The notes below the pieces were generated by a model, which saw only the letters and a program-made list of their open reading frames with translations, did not search any database and was not told where the DNA came from. From Streptomyces sp. NRRL F-5122 (GTDB taxonomy: Bacteria > Actinomycetota > Actinomycetes > Streptomycetales > Streptomycetaceae): a stretch of 64,000 nt of DNA. Both the position numbers and the translations under genes were made by a program. This document shows, one piece after another, positions 25,858 to 34,958 of this stretch (its first letter is position 1; each line of letters opens with the position of its first letter). The DNA is taken from contig NZ_LMWH01000243.1 in NCBI RefSeq assembly GCF_001507435.1, positions 62,001 through 126,000 on the forward strand. The letters run 5' to 3'.

Positions 25858-27020
25858 CGGGTGCCTCCCGTCCGCGGCGTGACCGGGGCGGCGACCAGGT
25901 TCTGGATGTAGGAGTCGAACCAGCGGCCGTTGCCGAGGGTGTTGGTGAAGAGCCGTACGTAGGGGGCGAGCAGCCGGACGCTGCGGTCGAGGCTCGCCTG
26001 GTTGCGTTCGAGCATCGTCACGAAGGTGTCGAGGTTCTTCAGCGCGGGCCCGATCTCCTTGCTGTTGTCGTCGACCAGGCCGGACAGCTCGATGCCCAGC
26101 AGCGCGGAGCTCTTGAGCAGCTTGTGGATCGCCGCGCGCCGCTTGCCGATCTCCTTGAACAGGGCGTCACCGTCCTTCACCAGCGCGGAGAAGTCCTTCG
26201 TGTGACCGGCCAGCACATCGGTGACTCCGTTGGCATGGTCGAGGAGCCCGCGCAGCGCCTTGTCACGGGCGGCGACTGTCCGAGAGATCCGCGACAGCCC
26301 CTTGATCGACGCCCGCACCTCCGCGGGGGAGTCCTGGAAGGTGACGGAGATCGTGTCCAGTGCCTTCGCGAGCCGGTCCGTGTCGACCTCCTCGGTGGTG
26401 GTCGTCAGGTCGCTGAAGGCCTGGACGACGTCGTACGCCGACACGGTCCGCCGGAGCGGGATCTCGCTGCCGGGCTTCAACTGGCCGGGCCCCTTCGGGT
26501 ACAGGGCCAGGTACTTCGCGCCGAGGATCGTCTTGACCCGGATCGCCGCGCCCGTGTCGGTGCCGAACGCCGGGCGGTCCTTTACCTTGAAGGTCACCTT
26601 GACGTGGTCGCCGTCCAGGTCGACGCGCTCGACCTTGCCGACCTTGACCCCGGCGATCCGTACCTCGTCGCCCGGCTTGAGCCCGCCGGCCTCGGAGAAG
26701 GCCGCGCTGTAGGTGTCGCCGCCGCCGATCAGCGGCAGGCTGTCGGCGTTGAAGGCGGCAACGGTGAGCAGCGCGAGGACGGTGAGGCCGACGGCGCCGA
26801 CGACGACCGGGTTGCGCTCGCGGAAGGGCTTCAGGCGCGGTCGCTTGAGCCGGATCCTGGGCAGCTTGGGCGGCAGGACGCGTACCTTCACGAGGGGTTC
26901 GGGGCGTGGTTTGCGCTTCGGCAGGAGCCTGGGGAGTTTCGGCAGCTTGGGCGGCAGGACTCGGACCCTCACCAGCGGCTCGGGTCGGCGGACGGTGCGC
27001 CGCCTGATGCGCATGCTCAT
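25854..27020 (-). CDS. mceC: Mce family protein C
   Basis: This 388-residue subunit starts at the ATG complement 27018-27020, overlapping the mceB stop (ATGA). The much longer frame to 28064 is the antiparallel reading of mceB and is rejected. The N-terminus is unusual: about 80 residues rich in Arg, Lys and Pro with two near-identical copies of PEPLVRVRVLPPKLPKLPRL-type sequence, ahead of the membrane helix (VVVGAVGLTVLALLTVAAFN). Then come the MlaD domain (YSAAFSEAGGLKPGDEVRIA) and long helices. A basic, Pro-rich cytoplasmic extension of this size is longer than in mycobacterial MceC. Confidence 0.92.
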   Translation of the reverse strand: MSMRIRRRTVRRPEPLVRVRVLPPKLPKLPRLLPKRKPRPEPLVKVRVLPPKLPRIRLKRPRLKPFRERNPVVVGAVGLTVLALLTVAAFNADSLPLIGGGDTYSAAFSEAGGLKPGDEVRIAGVKVGKVERVDLDGDHVKVTFKVKDRPAFGTDTGAAIRVKTILGAKYLALYPKGPGQLKPGSEIPLRRTVSAYDVVQAFSDLTTTTEEVDTDRLAKALDTISVTFQDSPAEVRASIKGLSRISRTVAARDKALRGLLDHANGVTDVLAGHTKDFSALVKDGDALFKEIGKRRAAIHKLLKSSALLGIELSGLVDDNSKEIGPALKNLDTFVTMLERNQASLDRSVRLLAPYVRLFTNTLGNGRWFDSYIQNLVAAPVTPRTGGTR

Positions 27021-28057
27021 CCGCCACACCTCGCCCGTGCCACGTGGAGCTCCGGAGTGATCACCCGCTTGGTCTTCGGCAGCACGATCCGGCCGTCGAA
27101 GTCGCAGAGGTAGAAGTTGAACCACGAGCCGTACGAGGCGGTCCCCGTCAGCTTCTCGAGCTTGTTCGGCAGCCGCTTCAGGACGCCCTCCACGGTGTTC
27201 TCGTTCTTGTTCAGCGTTCCGGTGAGATCGCCGAGCCCGGCGATGTCGTCCTTCAGCGGTGGACGCGCGTCCTTCAGCAGCCCCGACGTGACGTCCGTGA
27301 GGTCGCCGATGCTCACCAGCGACTCCCCGATGGGCTTGCGGTCGGCGGACAGCCCCGAGACCACCCGGCGCAGTTGCGTGAGCAGCCCGGAGAAGCGGGA
27401 CCCGCGCTTGTCGAGCGTCTCCAGGACGGTGTTGAGATTGTCGATCACCGATCCGATCAGCTTGTCGCGGTCGGCGAGGGTGCTGGTGAGCGAGGCCGTG
27501 TGCGCGAGCAGGCTGTTCACCGTGCCGCCCTCGCCCTGGAGGGTCTGGACGATCTCGGTGGCGAGCTGGTTGACGTCGCTCGGGCTGAGCGCCGCGAACA
27601 GCGGCTTGAAGCCGTTCAGCAGGGCGTTGAGGTCCAGGGCCGGCTGGGTCCGGGACAGCGGGATGGTGCCGCCCGGCCGCAGCCGGGCGGTGACGTCGCC
27701 TGTGCCCTCGGTGAGCGCGATGTACCGCTGGCCGACCAGGTTGCGGTAGCGGACGACCGCGTGGGTCCCGGCGAGCAGGGGCCGGTCCGCGCTGACGGTG
27801 AACGTGACCTCCGCCAGGGTCCGGTCCTTGATCCGGATGCCCTCGACCTCTCCTACCCGCACTCCGGCCACCCGGATGTCGTCGCCGGTCTCCAGCCCGG
27901 TGACGTCGGTGAACACCGCGTGGTAGGTGTCCTTGGGGGTGAAGGAGACGTTGGCGATGGTGGCGGCGAGCAGCGCCGTCGCCGCGATCGTGACCAGCGC
28001 GAAGAGGCTGAACCTGATCAGCGGGGCGGCGGTCTGCCGGGCTCCTGACCTGCTCAT
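27017..28057 (-). CDS. mceB: Mce family protein B
   Basis: This 346-residue subunit has a membrane helix (IRFSLFALVTIAATALLAAT), then the MlaD domain (YHAVFTDVTGLETGDDIRVA, GVRVGEVEGIRIKDRTLAEV, GQRYIALTEGTGDV) and helical region to about 330. The C-terminus YGSWFNFYLCDFDGRIVLP is the highly conserved MceB end motif. It overlaps mceA and mceC by four bases each. Confidence 0.94.
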   Translation of the reverse strand: MSRSGARQTAAPLIRFSLFALVTIAATALLAATIANVSFTPKDTYHAVFTDVTGLETGDDIRVAGVRVGEVEGIRIKDRTLAEVTFTVSADRPLLAGTHAVVRYRNLVGQRYIALTEGTGDVTARLRPGGTIPLSRTQPALDLNALLNGFKPLFAALSPSDVNQLATEIVQTLQGEGGTVNSLLAHTASLTSTLADRDKLIGSVIDNLNTVLETLDKRGSRFSGLLTQLRRVVSGLSADRKPIGESLVSIGDLTDVTSGLLKDARPPLKDDIAGLGDLTGTLNKNENTVEGVLKRLPNKLEKLTGTASYGSWFNFYLCDFDGRIVLPKTKRVITPELHVARARCGG

Positions 28058-29319
28058 GCGACACTCACCGCCGTTCCGCGCGCGAGCGGTCCGAACAACA
28101 GGGTCGCCACGGGCGGCACCCGGTCCGCGGGGACGCCCATGACGGGGGCCACGAGCGAGCCGACGGCCCGCTGCTCGGCCCGGGTGGCGGACACGTCGAC
28201 ACCTCCGGGGAGTGCGCCGCCGGAACCTCCGGCCGACGTACCGTCGTCGAGATGGGGCTTCGGCCCGGGCACCTGCGGGTGCGGCAGGCCGCGGCAGTTC
28301 GGGCCGGACCGCTCGCCGTACACCGGCTCCTCACCGGGCCGGTACGCCCCCTGCGGCCGGACGACCTCGAGGGTGATCCGCATCTCGCCGCCCCGGAACG
28401 CGTCCTCCGAGGCCTTCTCCTGCCGGACCAGGCCCTGGAACAGGCACGGGTACTCCGGGGAGTAGCGGGCGAACAGCTCGAGCGTGGGGCGGGAGACCCG
28501 GCCCAGGGTGATAAGCCGGTCGCCGTTCTCGGACAGGAAGTCGTTCGCCGTGCCTGCCACGGAGGCGGTCGCGCGCAGAGCCGAGGCCAGCCGGCCCCTC
28601 TTCTCGACGATCGTTCGGCTGGTGGTGACCGTGTTGCGCAGGATCCGCATCAAGTCGGGCGCGGCGTCGCCGTACACCTCGGCGACGTCCGCGAACCGCG
28701 TGATGTCCTCCTCGAGGGAGGGCATGTGCGGGTTGAGGCGGCGCAGATAGCCCTCGACCCGGGTGAGGTTGTCGCCGATGCGGTCGCCGCGGCCCTCCAG
28801 CGCGGTGGCGAACGCCGAGAGTGTGGCGTTGAGTTCACCCGGCCGTACCGTGCGCAGCAGCGGCAGCAGGTCGTTCATCAGCTGCTGTACCTCGATGCCG
28901 ACCTTCGTGCGGTCTTGGGTGATGACGTCGCCCGCACGGATGGGCCGGGCCGACGCATGCGCGGCGCCGGCGGGAGCGACGAGGTCGACGTACTTCTCGC
29001 CGAACAGCGTCTTGGGCAGCAGCCGCGCCTGCACGTCCGAGGGGATGTACGACACGTACTGCGGCTTGAGCGCGATGTCGAGCGTGGCCTTCGTCCCGTC
29101 CGCGTGCGTCGCCCGAACCTCGCCGACCAGCAGCCCGCGCAGCTTGACGTCGGCGCGCGGCTCGAGCTGGTTGCCGAGCGTGTCGGCCTGCAGCGTGATG
29201 CGCACGACCGGCGTGAACGCCTGCTCGTAGACGGCCACGGCGAGCGACAGCAGCAGCGCGAGCACGGCGATGAACGCGACGCCGTACAACCTGAGCCTCA
29301 GTGCTCTCATCGGCCTCAC
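28054..29319 (-). CDS. mceA: Mce family protein A
   Basis: This 421-residue subunit is first of the Mce set. The N-terminal helix is LRLYGVAFIAVLALLLSLAV and the MlaD domain reads VRITLQADTLGNQLEPRADV, then GLLVGEVRATHADGTKATLD and FGEKYVDLVAP. The C-terminal third is extended and contains PNCRGLPHPQVPGPKPHLDD. Its start overlaps the stop of the YrbE-B gene, so permeases and Mce proteins form one transcription unit. Confidence 0.94.
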   Translation of the reverse strand: MRPMRALRLRLYGVAFIAVLALLLSLAVAVYEQAFTPVVRITLQADTLGNQLEPRADVKLRGLLVGEVRATHADGTKATLDIALKPQYVSYIPSDVQARLLPKTLFGEKYVDLVAPAGAAHASARPIRAGDVITQDRTKVGIEVQQLMNDLLPLLRTVRPGELNATLSAFATALEGRGDRIGDNLTRVEGYLRRLNPHMPSLEEDITRFADVAEVYGDAAPDLMRILRNTVTTSRTIVEKRGRLASALRATASVAGTANDFLSENGDRLITLGRVSRPTLELFARYSPEYPCLFQGLVRQEKASEDAFRGGEMRITLEVVRPQGAYRPGEEPVYGERSGPNCRGLPHPQVPGPKPHLDDGTSAGGSGGALPGGVDVSATRAEQRAVGSLVAPVMGVPADRVPPVATLLFGPLARGTAVSVA

Positions 29320-30131
29320 CCCGCGATTCGTACGGTTGTGGTGGCGCCCCAGATCGCGAGGCTCAGGAAGAAGTCCAGGACGTTGATGGCGACGATCGAG
29401 GTCCGCACCGCACGGCCGACCGCGACGCCGACGCCCGCCGGGCCGCCGCTCGCGTGGTAGCCGTAGTAGCAGTGCACCAGGATGATCAGGACGGCGAAGA
29501 CGATCACCTTGCCGAAGGACCAGAAGACGTCGACCGGTGGCAGGTACTGGTGGAAGTAGTGGTCGTACGTGCCCGTCGACTGCCCGTAGTAACCGGTCGT
29601 GATGGTCCGGGCGGCGAGGTACGAGGACAAAAGCCCGATCACGTACAGCGGGATCACCGCGACGAAGCCGGCGATCATCCGCGTCGTCACCAGGAACGGC
29701 AGCGACGGGACGCCCATCACTTCCAGCGCGTCGGTCTCCTCGCTGATCCGCATCGCACCGAGCTGCGCGGTGAACCCGGCGCCGACTGTCGCGGACAGGG
29801 CGAGTCCGGCCACCAGCGGGGCGATCTCCCGGGTGTTGAAGTACGCCGACAGGAACGCGACGAAGTTGGAGGTGCCGAGCTGGTTGAGGGCCGCGTAGCC
29901 CTGGAGGCCGACCTCGGTACCGGTGAAGAAGGAGAGGAAGGCGATCACGCCGACCGTGCCGCCGACGACGGCGAGGGCGCCTCGGCCGAAGCTCACCTCG
30001 GCGAGCAGCCGCAGGATCTCCTTCTTGTAGCGGCGCACGGTGCGGCCCGTCCAGGCCAGTGAGCGCCCGTAGAAGGAGAGCTGGGATCCGAGCTCTTCAA
30101 GAGCGCCCAGTGGACGGCTGAGAAGTCGCAT
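29316..30131 (-). CDS. yrbE1B: MlaE/YrbE-type permease B of the Mce transporter
   Basis: This 271-residue integral membrane protein of the MlaE (DUF140) family has five to six helices. The diagnostic central motif reads LGAMRISEETDALEVMGVPS, matching the conserved E-x-D-A-L-x-V-x-G loop of MlaE. The N-terminus is a short amphipathic interface helix. It pairs with the YrbE-A product to make the membrane channel through which MceA-F deliver lipid. It is three bases away from the upstream gene. Confidence 0.94.
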   Translation of the reverse strand: MRLLSRPLGALEELGSQLSFYGRSLAWTGRTVRRYKKEILRLLAEVSFGRGALAVVGGTVGVIAFLSFFTGTEVGLQGYAALNQLGTSNFVAFLSAYFNTREIAPLVAGLALSATVGAGFTAQLGAMRISEETDALEVMGVPSLPFLVTTRMIAGFVAVIPLYVIGLLSSYLAARTITTGYYGQSTGTYDHYFHQYLPPVDVFWSFGKVIVFAVLIILVHCYYGYHASGGPAGVGVAVGRAVRTSIVAINVLDFFLSLAIWGATTTVRIAG

Positions 30132-30134
30132 TGG

Positions 30135-30905
30135 CTAACCCCTCTGCGGGACGACCTGGAAGTACACCGCGGTCATCACGAAGTTGGTCACGAACAGCAA
30201 CATGAAGGTGATCACAACCGACTGGTTGACCGCGTCGCCCACGCCCTTCGGCCCGCCCTGCGCGGTCAGCCCCTTGTAGGAGGCGACGATCGCGGCGATC
30301 GCCCCGAACACCAGCGCCTTCAGCTCGGCCGCCCACAGGTCGTCCAGCTGGGCGAGGGTGGTGAAGGAGGCCAGGTAGGCGCCGGGCGTGCCGTTCTGCA
30401 GGATGACGTTGAAGAAGTAGCCGCCCGCGACGCCGACGACCGACACCAGACCGTTGAGCAGCACGGCCACCACCATCGAGGCCAGCACGCGCGGCACCAC
30501 CAGCCGGTGGATCGGGTCGATGCCGAGCACCTGCATCGCGTCGATCTCGTCCCGGATCTTGCGCGCCCCGAGGTCCGCGCAGATCGCCGTGCCTCCCGCG
30601 CCCGCGATCAGCAGGGCCGTGACGATCGGCGAGGCCTCGCGCAGCACCGCGAGCACGGACGCGGCCCCGGAGAAGGACTGGGCGCCGAGCTGCCGGGTCA
30701 GGCTGCCGATCTGGAGCGCGATGACCGCGCCGAAGGGGATGGACACGAGGGCGGTGGGCAGGATCGTGACACTCGCGACGAACCACGCCTGCTGGATGAA
30801 CTCCCTTACCTGGAAAGGCCGTCGGGGCAGGGTCCGGACGACGTCCAGGGCCATCGCGAACAGGTTGCCAGAGTGCCGTAGTGCACCGGTGGGGGACAGG
30901 CTCAT
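30135..30905 (-). CDS. yrbE1A: MlaE/YrbE-type permease A of the Mce transporter
   Basis: This 256-residue MlaE-family permease shows DLGARKIRDEIDAMQVLGID, the conserved loop contacting the ATPase. Other helices include LIAGAGGTAICADLG and VLASMVVAVLLNGLVSVVGV. Its start overlaps the stop of the ATPase gene (ATGA). It makes a heterodimer with YrbE-B in actinobacterial Mce systems. Confidence 0.94.
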   Translation of the reverse strand: MSLSPTGALRHSGNLFAMALDVVRTLPRRPFQVREFIQQAWFVASVTILPTALVSIPFGAVIALQIGSLTRQLGAQSFSGAASVLAVLREASPIVTALLIAGAGGTAICADLGARKIRDEIDAMQVLGIDPIHRLVVPRVLASMVVAVLLNGLVSVVGVAGGYFFNVILQNGTPGAYLASFTTLAQLDDLWAAELKALVFGAIAAIVASYKGLTAQGGPKGVGDAVNQSVVITFMLLFVTNFVMTAVYFQVVPQRG

Positions 30906-31840
30906 GCGCCGGTCACCTCCTTCCGCTGAAGCTCGGCCTCCCGTGTCGCGATCGCCTCCCAGCGGGGCGGTCGGGTGATGCCGGGGCCCGGCAGCAGGCG
31001 GGGGGTCAGGGGCCTGCTGCCGGGAGTCCTGGTGGGTTCCCGGATCTGGGCGAGTTCCTGTTCGACCTGGGCCGCGTCCTTCTCCTCCGCCATGCCGATC
31101 GGCCCCTGCATCCGGCCGTTCAGGAACTGGCGGACGACCGGCTCGTCGCTGGTCAGCAGCTGTTCACGAGGCCCGAACATCACCAGCTCGCGCCGGAACA
31201 GCAGCCCGATGTTGTCGGGGACCTGGCGGGCGGAGGCGATGTCGTGGGTGACGATGAGGAAGGTCGCGTCGATCTGCGCGTTGAGGTCGACGATGAGCTG
31301 GTTGAGGTAGGCCACACGCACCGGGTCGAGGCCGGAGTCCGGCTCGTCGAAGAGGATGATCTCCGGGTCCAGGACCAGCGCCCGGGCGAGCCCGGCGCGT
31401 TTGCGCATACCACCGGAGATCTCGCCGGGCAGCTTGGCCTCGGCGCCGAGCAGCCCGACCATGTCCATCTTCTCGAGCACGATCCGCCGGATCTCGCTCT
31501 CCGACTTGCGGGTGTGCTCGCGCAGGGGGAAGGCGATGTTGTCGTACAGGTTCATCGAGCCGAACAGCGCGCCGTCCTGGAACAGCACGCCGAACAACTT
31601 CCGCACCTCGTACAGATCGTGCTCACGCAGCTTGGTGATGTCCCGCCCGGCCACCGTGACCGAGCCGCGGTCCGGCTTGAGCAGGCCGACGAGCGTCTTG
31701 AGGAACACCGACTTGCCCGTCCCGGAGGGGCCGAGCATGACCGAGACCTCCCCGGCGGGCAGCGTCAGTGACACGTCCTGCCAGATGACCTGGTGACCGA
31801 AGGACTTGGTCAGCCCTTCCACACAGATCTCGACACCCAT
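30902..31840 (-). CDS. mceG: MlaF/MceG-type ATPase of the Mce transporter
   Basis: This 312-residue ABC ATPase energises the lipid importer. Walker A is GPSGTGKS at 37-44, the signature is ISGGMRKRAGLARAL, Walker B is IILFDEPDSGLDP and the H-loop lies in FLIVTHD. The Met-Arg-Lys after the signature Gly-Gly is typical of MlaF/MceG. The C-terminal 60 residues (after GPIGMAEE) are an extension with a Pro-rich end, as in actinobacterial MceG. In mycobacteria mceG is usually unlinked; here it heads the operon. Confidence 0.93.
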   Translation of the reverse strand: MGVEICVEGLTKSFGHQVIWQDVSLTLPAGEVSVMLGPSGTGKSVFLKTLVGLLKPDRGSVTVAGRDITKLREHDLYEVRKLFGVLFQDGALFGSMNLYDNIAFPLREHTRKSESEIRRIVLEKMDMVGLLGAEAKLPGEISGGMRKRAGLARALVLDPEIILFDEPDSGLDPVRVAYLNQLIVDLNAQIDATFLIVTHDIASARQVPDNIGLLFRRELVMFGPREQLLTSDEPVVRQFLNGRMQGPIGMAEEKDAAQVEQELAQIREPTRTPGSRPLTPRLLPGPGITRPPRWEAIATREAELQRKEVTGA

Positions 31841-31958
31841 CCGGTCCCGCCCTTCGCCCGTGCCCTCGCCCGTGAGTAGCTCCGACGACTGCTCTACGGG
31901 GAGGGGCGGGGCGTCCGTCGCGGCGGACCCGGATTTTTTTCGGACGGGTTCGCGGGCC

Positions 31959-32972
31959 CTACGGCAGCTTCACGCGAGGCGTACTCGGGGTGGGTACGGA
32001 GAGCGGGGCGGACGGTACGGCGTCAGGGGCCGGGACCGGCGGGACCGACGGCGGCGCGGGGACGGCCGACACAACCGGCAGGTCCGGAACCCGCGGTACC
32101 GCGGGAGCCGACAGGCTCGGAAGCGAGGCGGGCAGGACGGCCGGCGGGGGTGGCACGGACATCTTCGCCGACGCCCCGCCGGCAGTGGACGCGGCCGGCT
32201 GGTGCGCTCGGCCCGTCGGCTTGCGTGCGGCTTCGGGTGTCCCCCGGACCCACGCCCGGGCCGTGCTGTCCGGCCGGATCGCCCCGGCACCGGTGGACAC
32301 CGCCGGCCGGGGCGCCGGGCCCTTCCCGCCGCCGTCCAGCGCGTACGGCAGCGCGAAGCCCGTCACCACCAGCGTCGCCGCCGTCGAGGCCACGGCCACC
32401 GTGTGCGCCTTGCCGCCCGCGCGCGGGCGGCCACGTCCCAGCAGGAACAGCACGAGCCCGAGCGTCCCGGCCAGCGAGGCGCGCAGCGTTCGCCGGGCGC
32501 GGGCCAGCAGGGACTCGACGGTCCGGTAGCTCAGCCCCATGCGCACGGCGACCTGGCCGACGTCCAGGTCCTCCGACTTCAGCCGCAGCGCCTCCGCCTG
32601 CCGGGCGGGCAGCTCACCGCTGCGCACGGCGAGCCACTTCGCCTCGGCCCGGTCGCACACCGCCTCCTCGACGGATACCGGGCCCGGCGCGACGAGTGTG
32701 CGGCGGCTGCCCACCTCGGCCTCGCGGTTGACCTGCCGGTGCCGGTCGACGCACAGCCGCATCGTCACCGTCGTCAGCCAGGCGCCGAGCCGCTCGTCGT
32801 CGAGGTCCGGGCGCTCCGCGGCCCGCAGCATCGCCTCGTGAACGGCGTCCTCGGCGTCCTCCCGGCTCATGGATCGCCGCCGGGCCACCTTGAGCAGCTG
32901 CTCGCGATGGCTCCACATGCGCTGCCAACGCTCGTCGTCGGCCGCTGTGTCCGCAGGCATGTCCGTCGCCAT
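31959..32972 (-). CDS. ECF-like sigma factor with membrane segment and Pro-rich tail
   Basis: This 337-residue protein starts at the ATG complement 32970-32972 (MATDMPADTA), with AAGGGG upstream. Region 2 (residues 20-85: SREDAEDAVHEAMLRAAE, then LTTVTMRLCVDRHRQ) and region 4 (120-165: LPARQAEALRLKSEDLDVGQ with LSYRTVESLLARARRTL) are clear. After region 4 come hydrophobic stretches (168-178 and 191-212) and a tail of about 120 residues rich in Pro, Ala, Ser and Val. The protein thus resembles a sigma factor fused to its own membrane anchor. It lies 118 bp upstream of mceG on the same strand and is a candidate regulator of mce or the transglycosylase. Confidence 0.82.
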   Translation of the reverse strand: MATDMPADTAADDERWQRMWSHREQLLKVARRRSMSREDAEDAVHEAMLRAAERPDLDDERLGAWLTTVTMRLCVDRHRQVNREAEVGSRRTLVAPGPVSVEEAVCDRAEAKWLAVRSGELPARQAEALRLKSEDLDVGQVAVRMGLSYRTVESLLARARRTLRASLAGTLGLVLFLLGRGRPRAGGKAHTVAVASTAATLVVTGFALPYALDGGGKGPAPRPAVSTGAGAIRPDSTARAWVRGTPEAARKPTGRAHQPAASTAGGASAKMSVPPPPAVLPASLPSLSAPAVPRVPDLPVVSAVPAPPSVPPVPAPDAVPSAPLSVPTPSTPRVKLP

Positions 32973-33025
32973 GAGGGCCCCTTCGCACTCACCCGCCGGT
33001 CCTGTGCTTCCGGCGGGTGGCGACA

Positions 33026-34102
33026 TTACCGCCGGGTAGTGGCATTTGTGGAGGGGGAGACGTCCATCGTGTTCCCGCCGTTGCCGGTGGTCAGCGGTCC
33101 CGCGTCCGGCAGCACACCGAAGTCGGGCAACGTGAGGGTCGGTTCGGGGACGGGAACCAGTGGCGGCCTGGACTCCTTCGGGACGCCGGCCTTGGGGGAC
33201 GGGCTGGGGGAGGGCGAGGTGGGCGGGGGCGACGGCGTGTGCGAAGGACCAGGGCCCGGCTCCCGGTCGTCCGACGGCTTCGGCCTCTTCGGGCGGGCGG
33301 GCTTCGGCCGGTCCGACCGGGAACCGTCGGATGCGTCCGGCACCACGCGGTGTCCGGTCAGGTAGTACGCGTACCACGCCTTGACGGTGCGCAGATAGGC
33401 GTCGGAGTGGTTGTAGCCCAGGATCGCCCGGTCCAGGTCGGCGGGGTTCGACAGGTCCCGGCCGCCCGCGCACAGGTAGCGGGCGGCGGCGAGCGCCGCA
33501 TCGTAGACGTTGTTCGGGTCCCTCAGTCCGTCGCCGTTGCCGTCTGCTCCCCAGCGGGCCCAGGTGGACGGGATGAACTGCATCGGGCCTACCGCGCGGT
33601 CGTACACCGCGTCCCCGTCGTACGCACCGCCATCGGTGTCTGCCACGACGGCGAAGGCGCCGCCGGTCAGCCGCGGGCCGAGGATGGGCGTCACGGTCGT
33701 CCCGTCCCGGGTCACCCGGCCGCCCCGTGCCTGCCCGGACTCCACCTGTCCGATCGCGGCCAGCAGCTGCCAGCGCAGCCGGCAGCGTGGCGCGCTGCGC
33801 GCCAGCTCCTCCTCGGCACGCCGGTACGCGGCGAACACGCTCGCGGGCAGGGCGTCGCCGCCCGTCACCCCCTGTGCCGAGCCCTTCTTCCGCGTCCGCA
33901 GCGGGGGAAGACCGGTGCGGTAGGGGGTGTCGCCGGACACGCCGAGGCCCTGCTCGGCGGGTGCCGCCCTCCGCGCGGGCTCCGCGGCCTCGGCCGAGAC
34001 CGCCCTCGGCGCCTGCGACGCGGTCAGCACGGCCATCGCCGCCGCCGCGATCGCTGTACCCCTGGCACCCCTCAGTGCCCCCTTGAGTGCACGCGCTGTC
34101 AC
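33026..34102 (-). CDS. Secreted lytic transglycosylase
   Basis: This 358-residue exported murein hydrolase starts at GTG 34102, with GGAGGGG about nine bases upstream; the longer frame to 34261 lacks coding character. The signal peptide covers residues 1-38. The soluble lytic transglycosylase domain has the catalytic Glu121 in AAIGQVESGQ and the GPMQFIPSTWARWG motif, and later AARYLCAGG and AILGYNHSDAYL. The C-terminal 90 residues are a Lys/Pro/Ser-rich cell-wall linker (SPSPSPSPKAGVPKE). Part of that linker-coding DNA is duplicated at 35724-35863. It cleaves peptidoglycan glycan strands. Confidence 0.88.
   Translation of the reverse strand: MTARALKGALRGARGTAIAAAAMAVLTASQAPRAVSAEAAEPARRAAPAEQGLGVSGDTPYRTGLPPLRTRKKGSAQGVTGGDALPASVFAAYRRAEEELARSAPRCRLRWQLLAAIGQVESGQARGGRVTRDGTTVTPILGPRLTGGAFAVVADTDGGAYDGDAVYDRAVGPMQFIPSTWARWGADGNGDGLRDPNNVYDAALAAARYLCAGGRDLSNPADLDRAILGYNHSDAYLRTVKAWYAYYLTGHRVVPDASDGSRSDRPKPARPKRPKPSDDREPGPGPSHTPSPPPTSPSPSPSPKAGVPKESRPPLVPVPEPTLTLPDFGVLPDAGPLTTGNGGNTMDVSPSTNATTRR
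33131..33272. repeat. Direct repeat, copy A (partner 35724-35863)
   Basis: About 140 bp of the transglycosylase 3' region recur in the same orientation at 35724-35863 with scattered changes. The copy lies in the chimeric frame at 35600-36187. Confidence 0.85.
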
Positions 34103-34435
34103 TGTGCATTCCCCTCCGTGGGTGAATCCGTCGTCTGCTCTACGCGGCCGGAAGGCAAGTCCGTCGCGCGCAACCGGGGGCAAACGGCTCCACCCCTGCA
34201 CGATGCCGCCCGCGTACCTCCCCCTGGAGGGCAGGCGGCCCGACCCACGTCCGGGGGTCACTTCCTTCAGCGCAAGCGGGTTTCAAGTAGCACGGGTGAC
34301 GGCCCGCCGCCATGAGGGCAACACATCATCTGTGTGGTGCTGATCTTGCGAGCGTTACAGATCGTCCACAAAGTCCGCCGCACGCGTGAGCATGAAGGGC
34401 CCGGCAGCGGGCAGGCGAGGAATGAGTCGTCTGAG
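34103..34435. other. Intergenic region upstream of the transglycosylase
   Basis: No gene is evident. Read on the minus strand the region is rich in potential secondary structure, including GCCGCC and CCTCC pairing with GGAGG and GGGCGGC at about 34204-34240. It may hold a structured leader, but I could not match it to the c-di-AMP (ydaO) riboswitch core. Confidence 0.3.
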
Positions 34436-34743
34436 GTGGATGAGCTTGTCGCGCAGGTCCTGCATGCTCTGAACCAGGCGGGATTTGAGGTGGTTGGCGG
34501 AGGGGATTGTCAGATGCCCGGTCTCCAGGTCAGTGACACCCCTGCGGGGTACTGGTCGCGTGGGCGACGTCTGACGGATTCAGTGCGCTGGCTGCTGACA
34601 AGCCTGGCGGCGGTTCCCGGGACGGCATGCGGTTTGCCGTGCAGGCTGCCCTCTCAGCTTTGATGACCTCCCGGGGATACCCGGTCACAGGAACGCCCAC
34701 CGGAGACATCATCGTCCTGGTGAAAGACGGCGATGCCGGCTAG
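34436..34743 (+). pseudogene. Hypothetical gene interrupted by one frameshift
   Basis: From GTG 34436 the frame encodes VDELVAQVLHALNQAGFEVV through LQVSDTPAG, then coding sense shifts at the GGGG run near 34549. It continues in another frame as LVAWATSDGFSALAADKPGG and FAVQAALSALMTSRGYPVTG to VLVKDGDAG and TAG at 34741. Restoring one base makes a single protein of about 102 residues. It resembles small proteins that often accompany Xre regulators in Streptomyces. A sequencing error in the G run is an alternative to a true mutation. The flanks to 34958 show nothing else. Confidence 0.6.
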
Positions 34744-34958
34744 ACGGGCATAGCCGCCAGCATGCCCAGTTGGGTCAGAGGCGCCGAGATGGCCCCTCCA
34801 CACGCGGTGGGACGCCCGCCGGGTCCCGAGGATGGCTCCCGCGTCGGCGATAGGTCCGTCCGTTACCTGTTCGTGCTTGACCCATCGTCAGGCCGGACCG
34901 GATGCTGAGCCGCCCCCTCCACATCTTCCCATTCGTATCCCGAAGATGGGCCTACCCC

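Noticed and set aside
27021..28064. Extension of the mceC frame across mceB
   Set aside because: mceB is clearly coding there in another frame and the mceC start with ATGA overlap is at 27020.
34110..34330. Possible c-di-AMP (ydaO) riboswitch before the lytic transglycosylase
   Set aside because: Some GGGTGAAT-like elements are present, but the conserved CAGCTAACC-type core could not be found.
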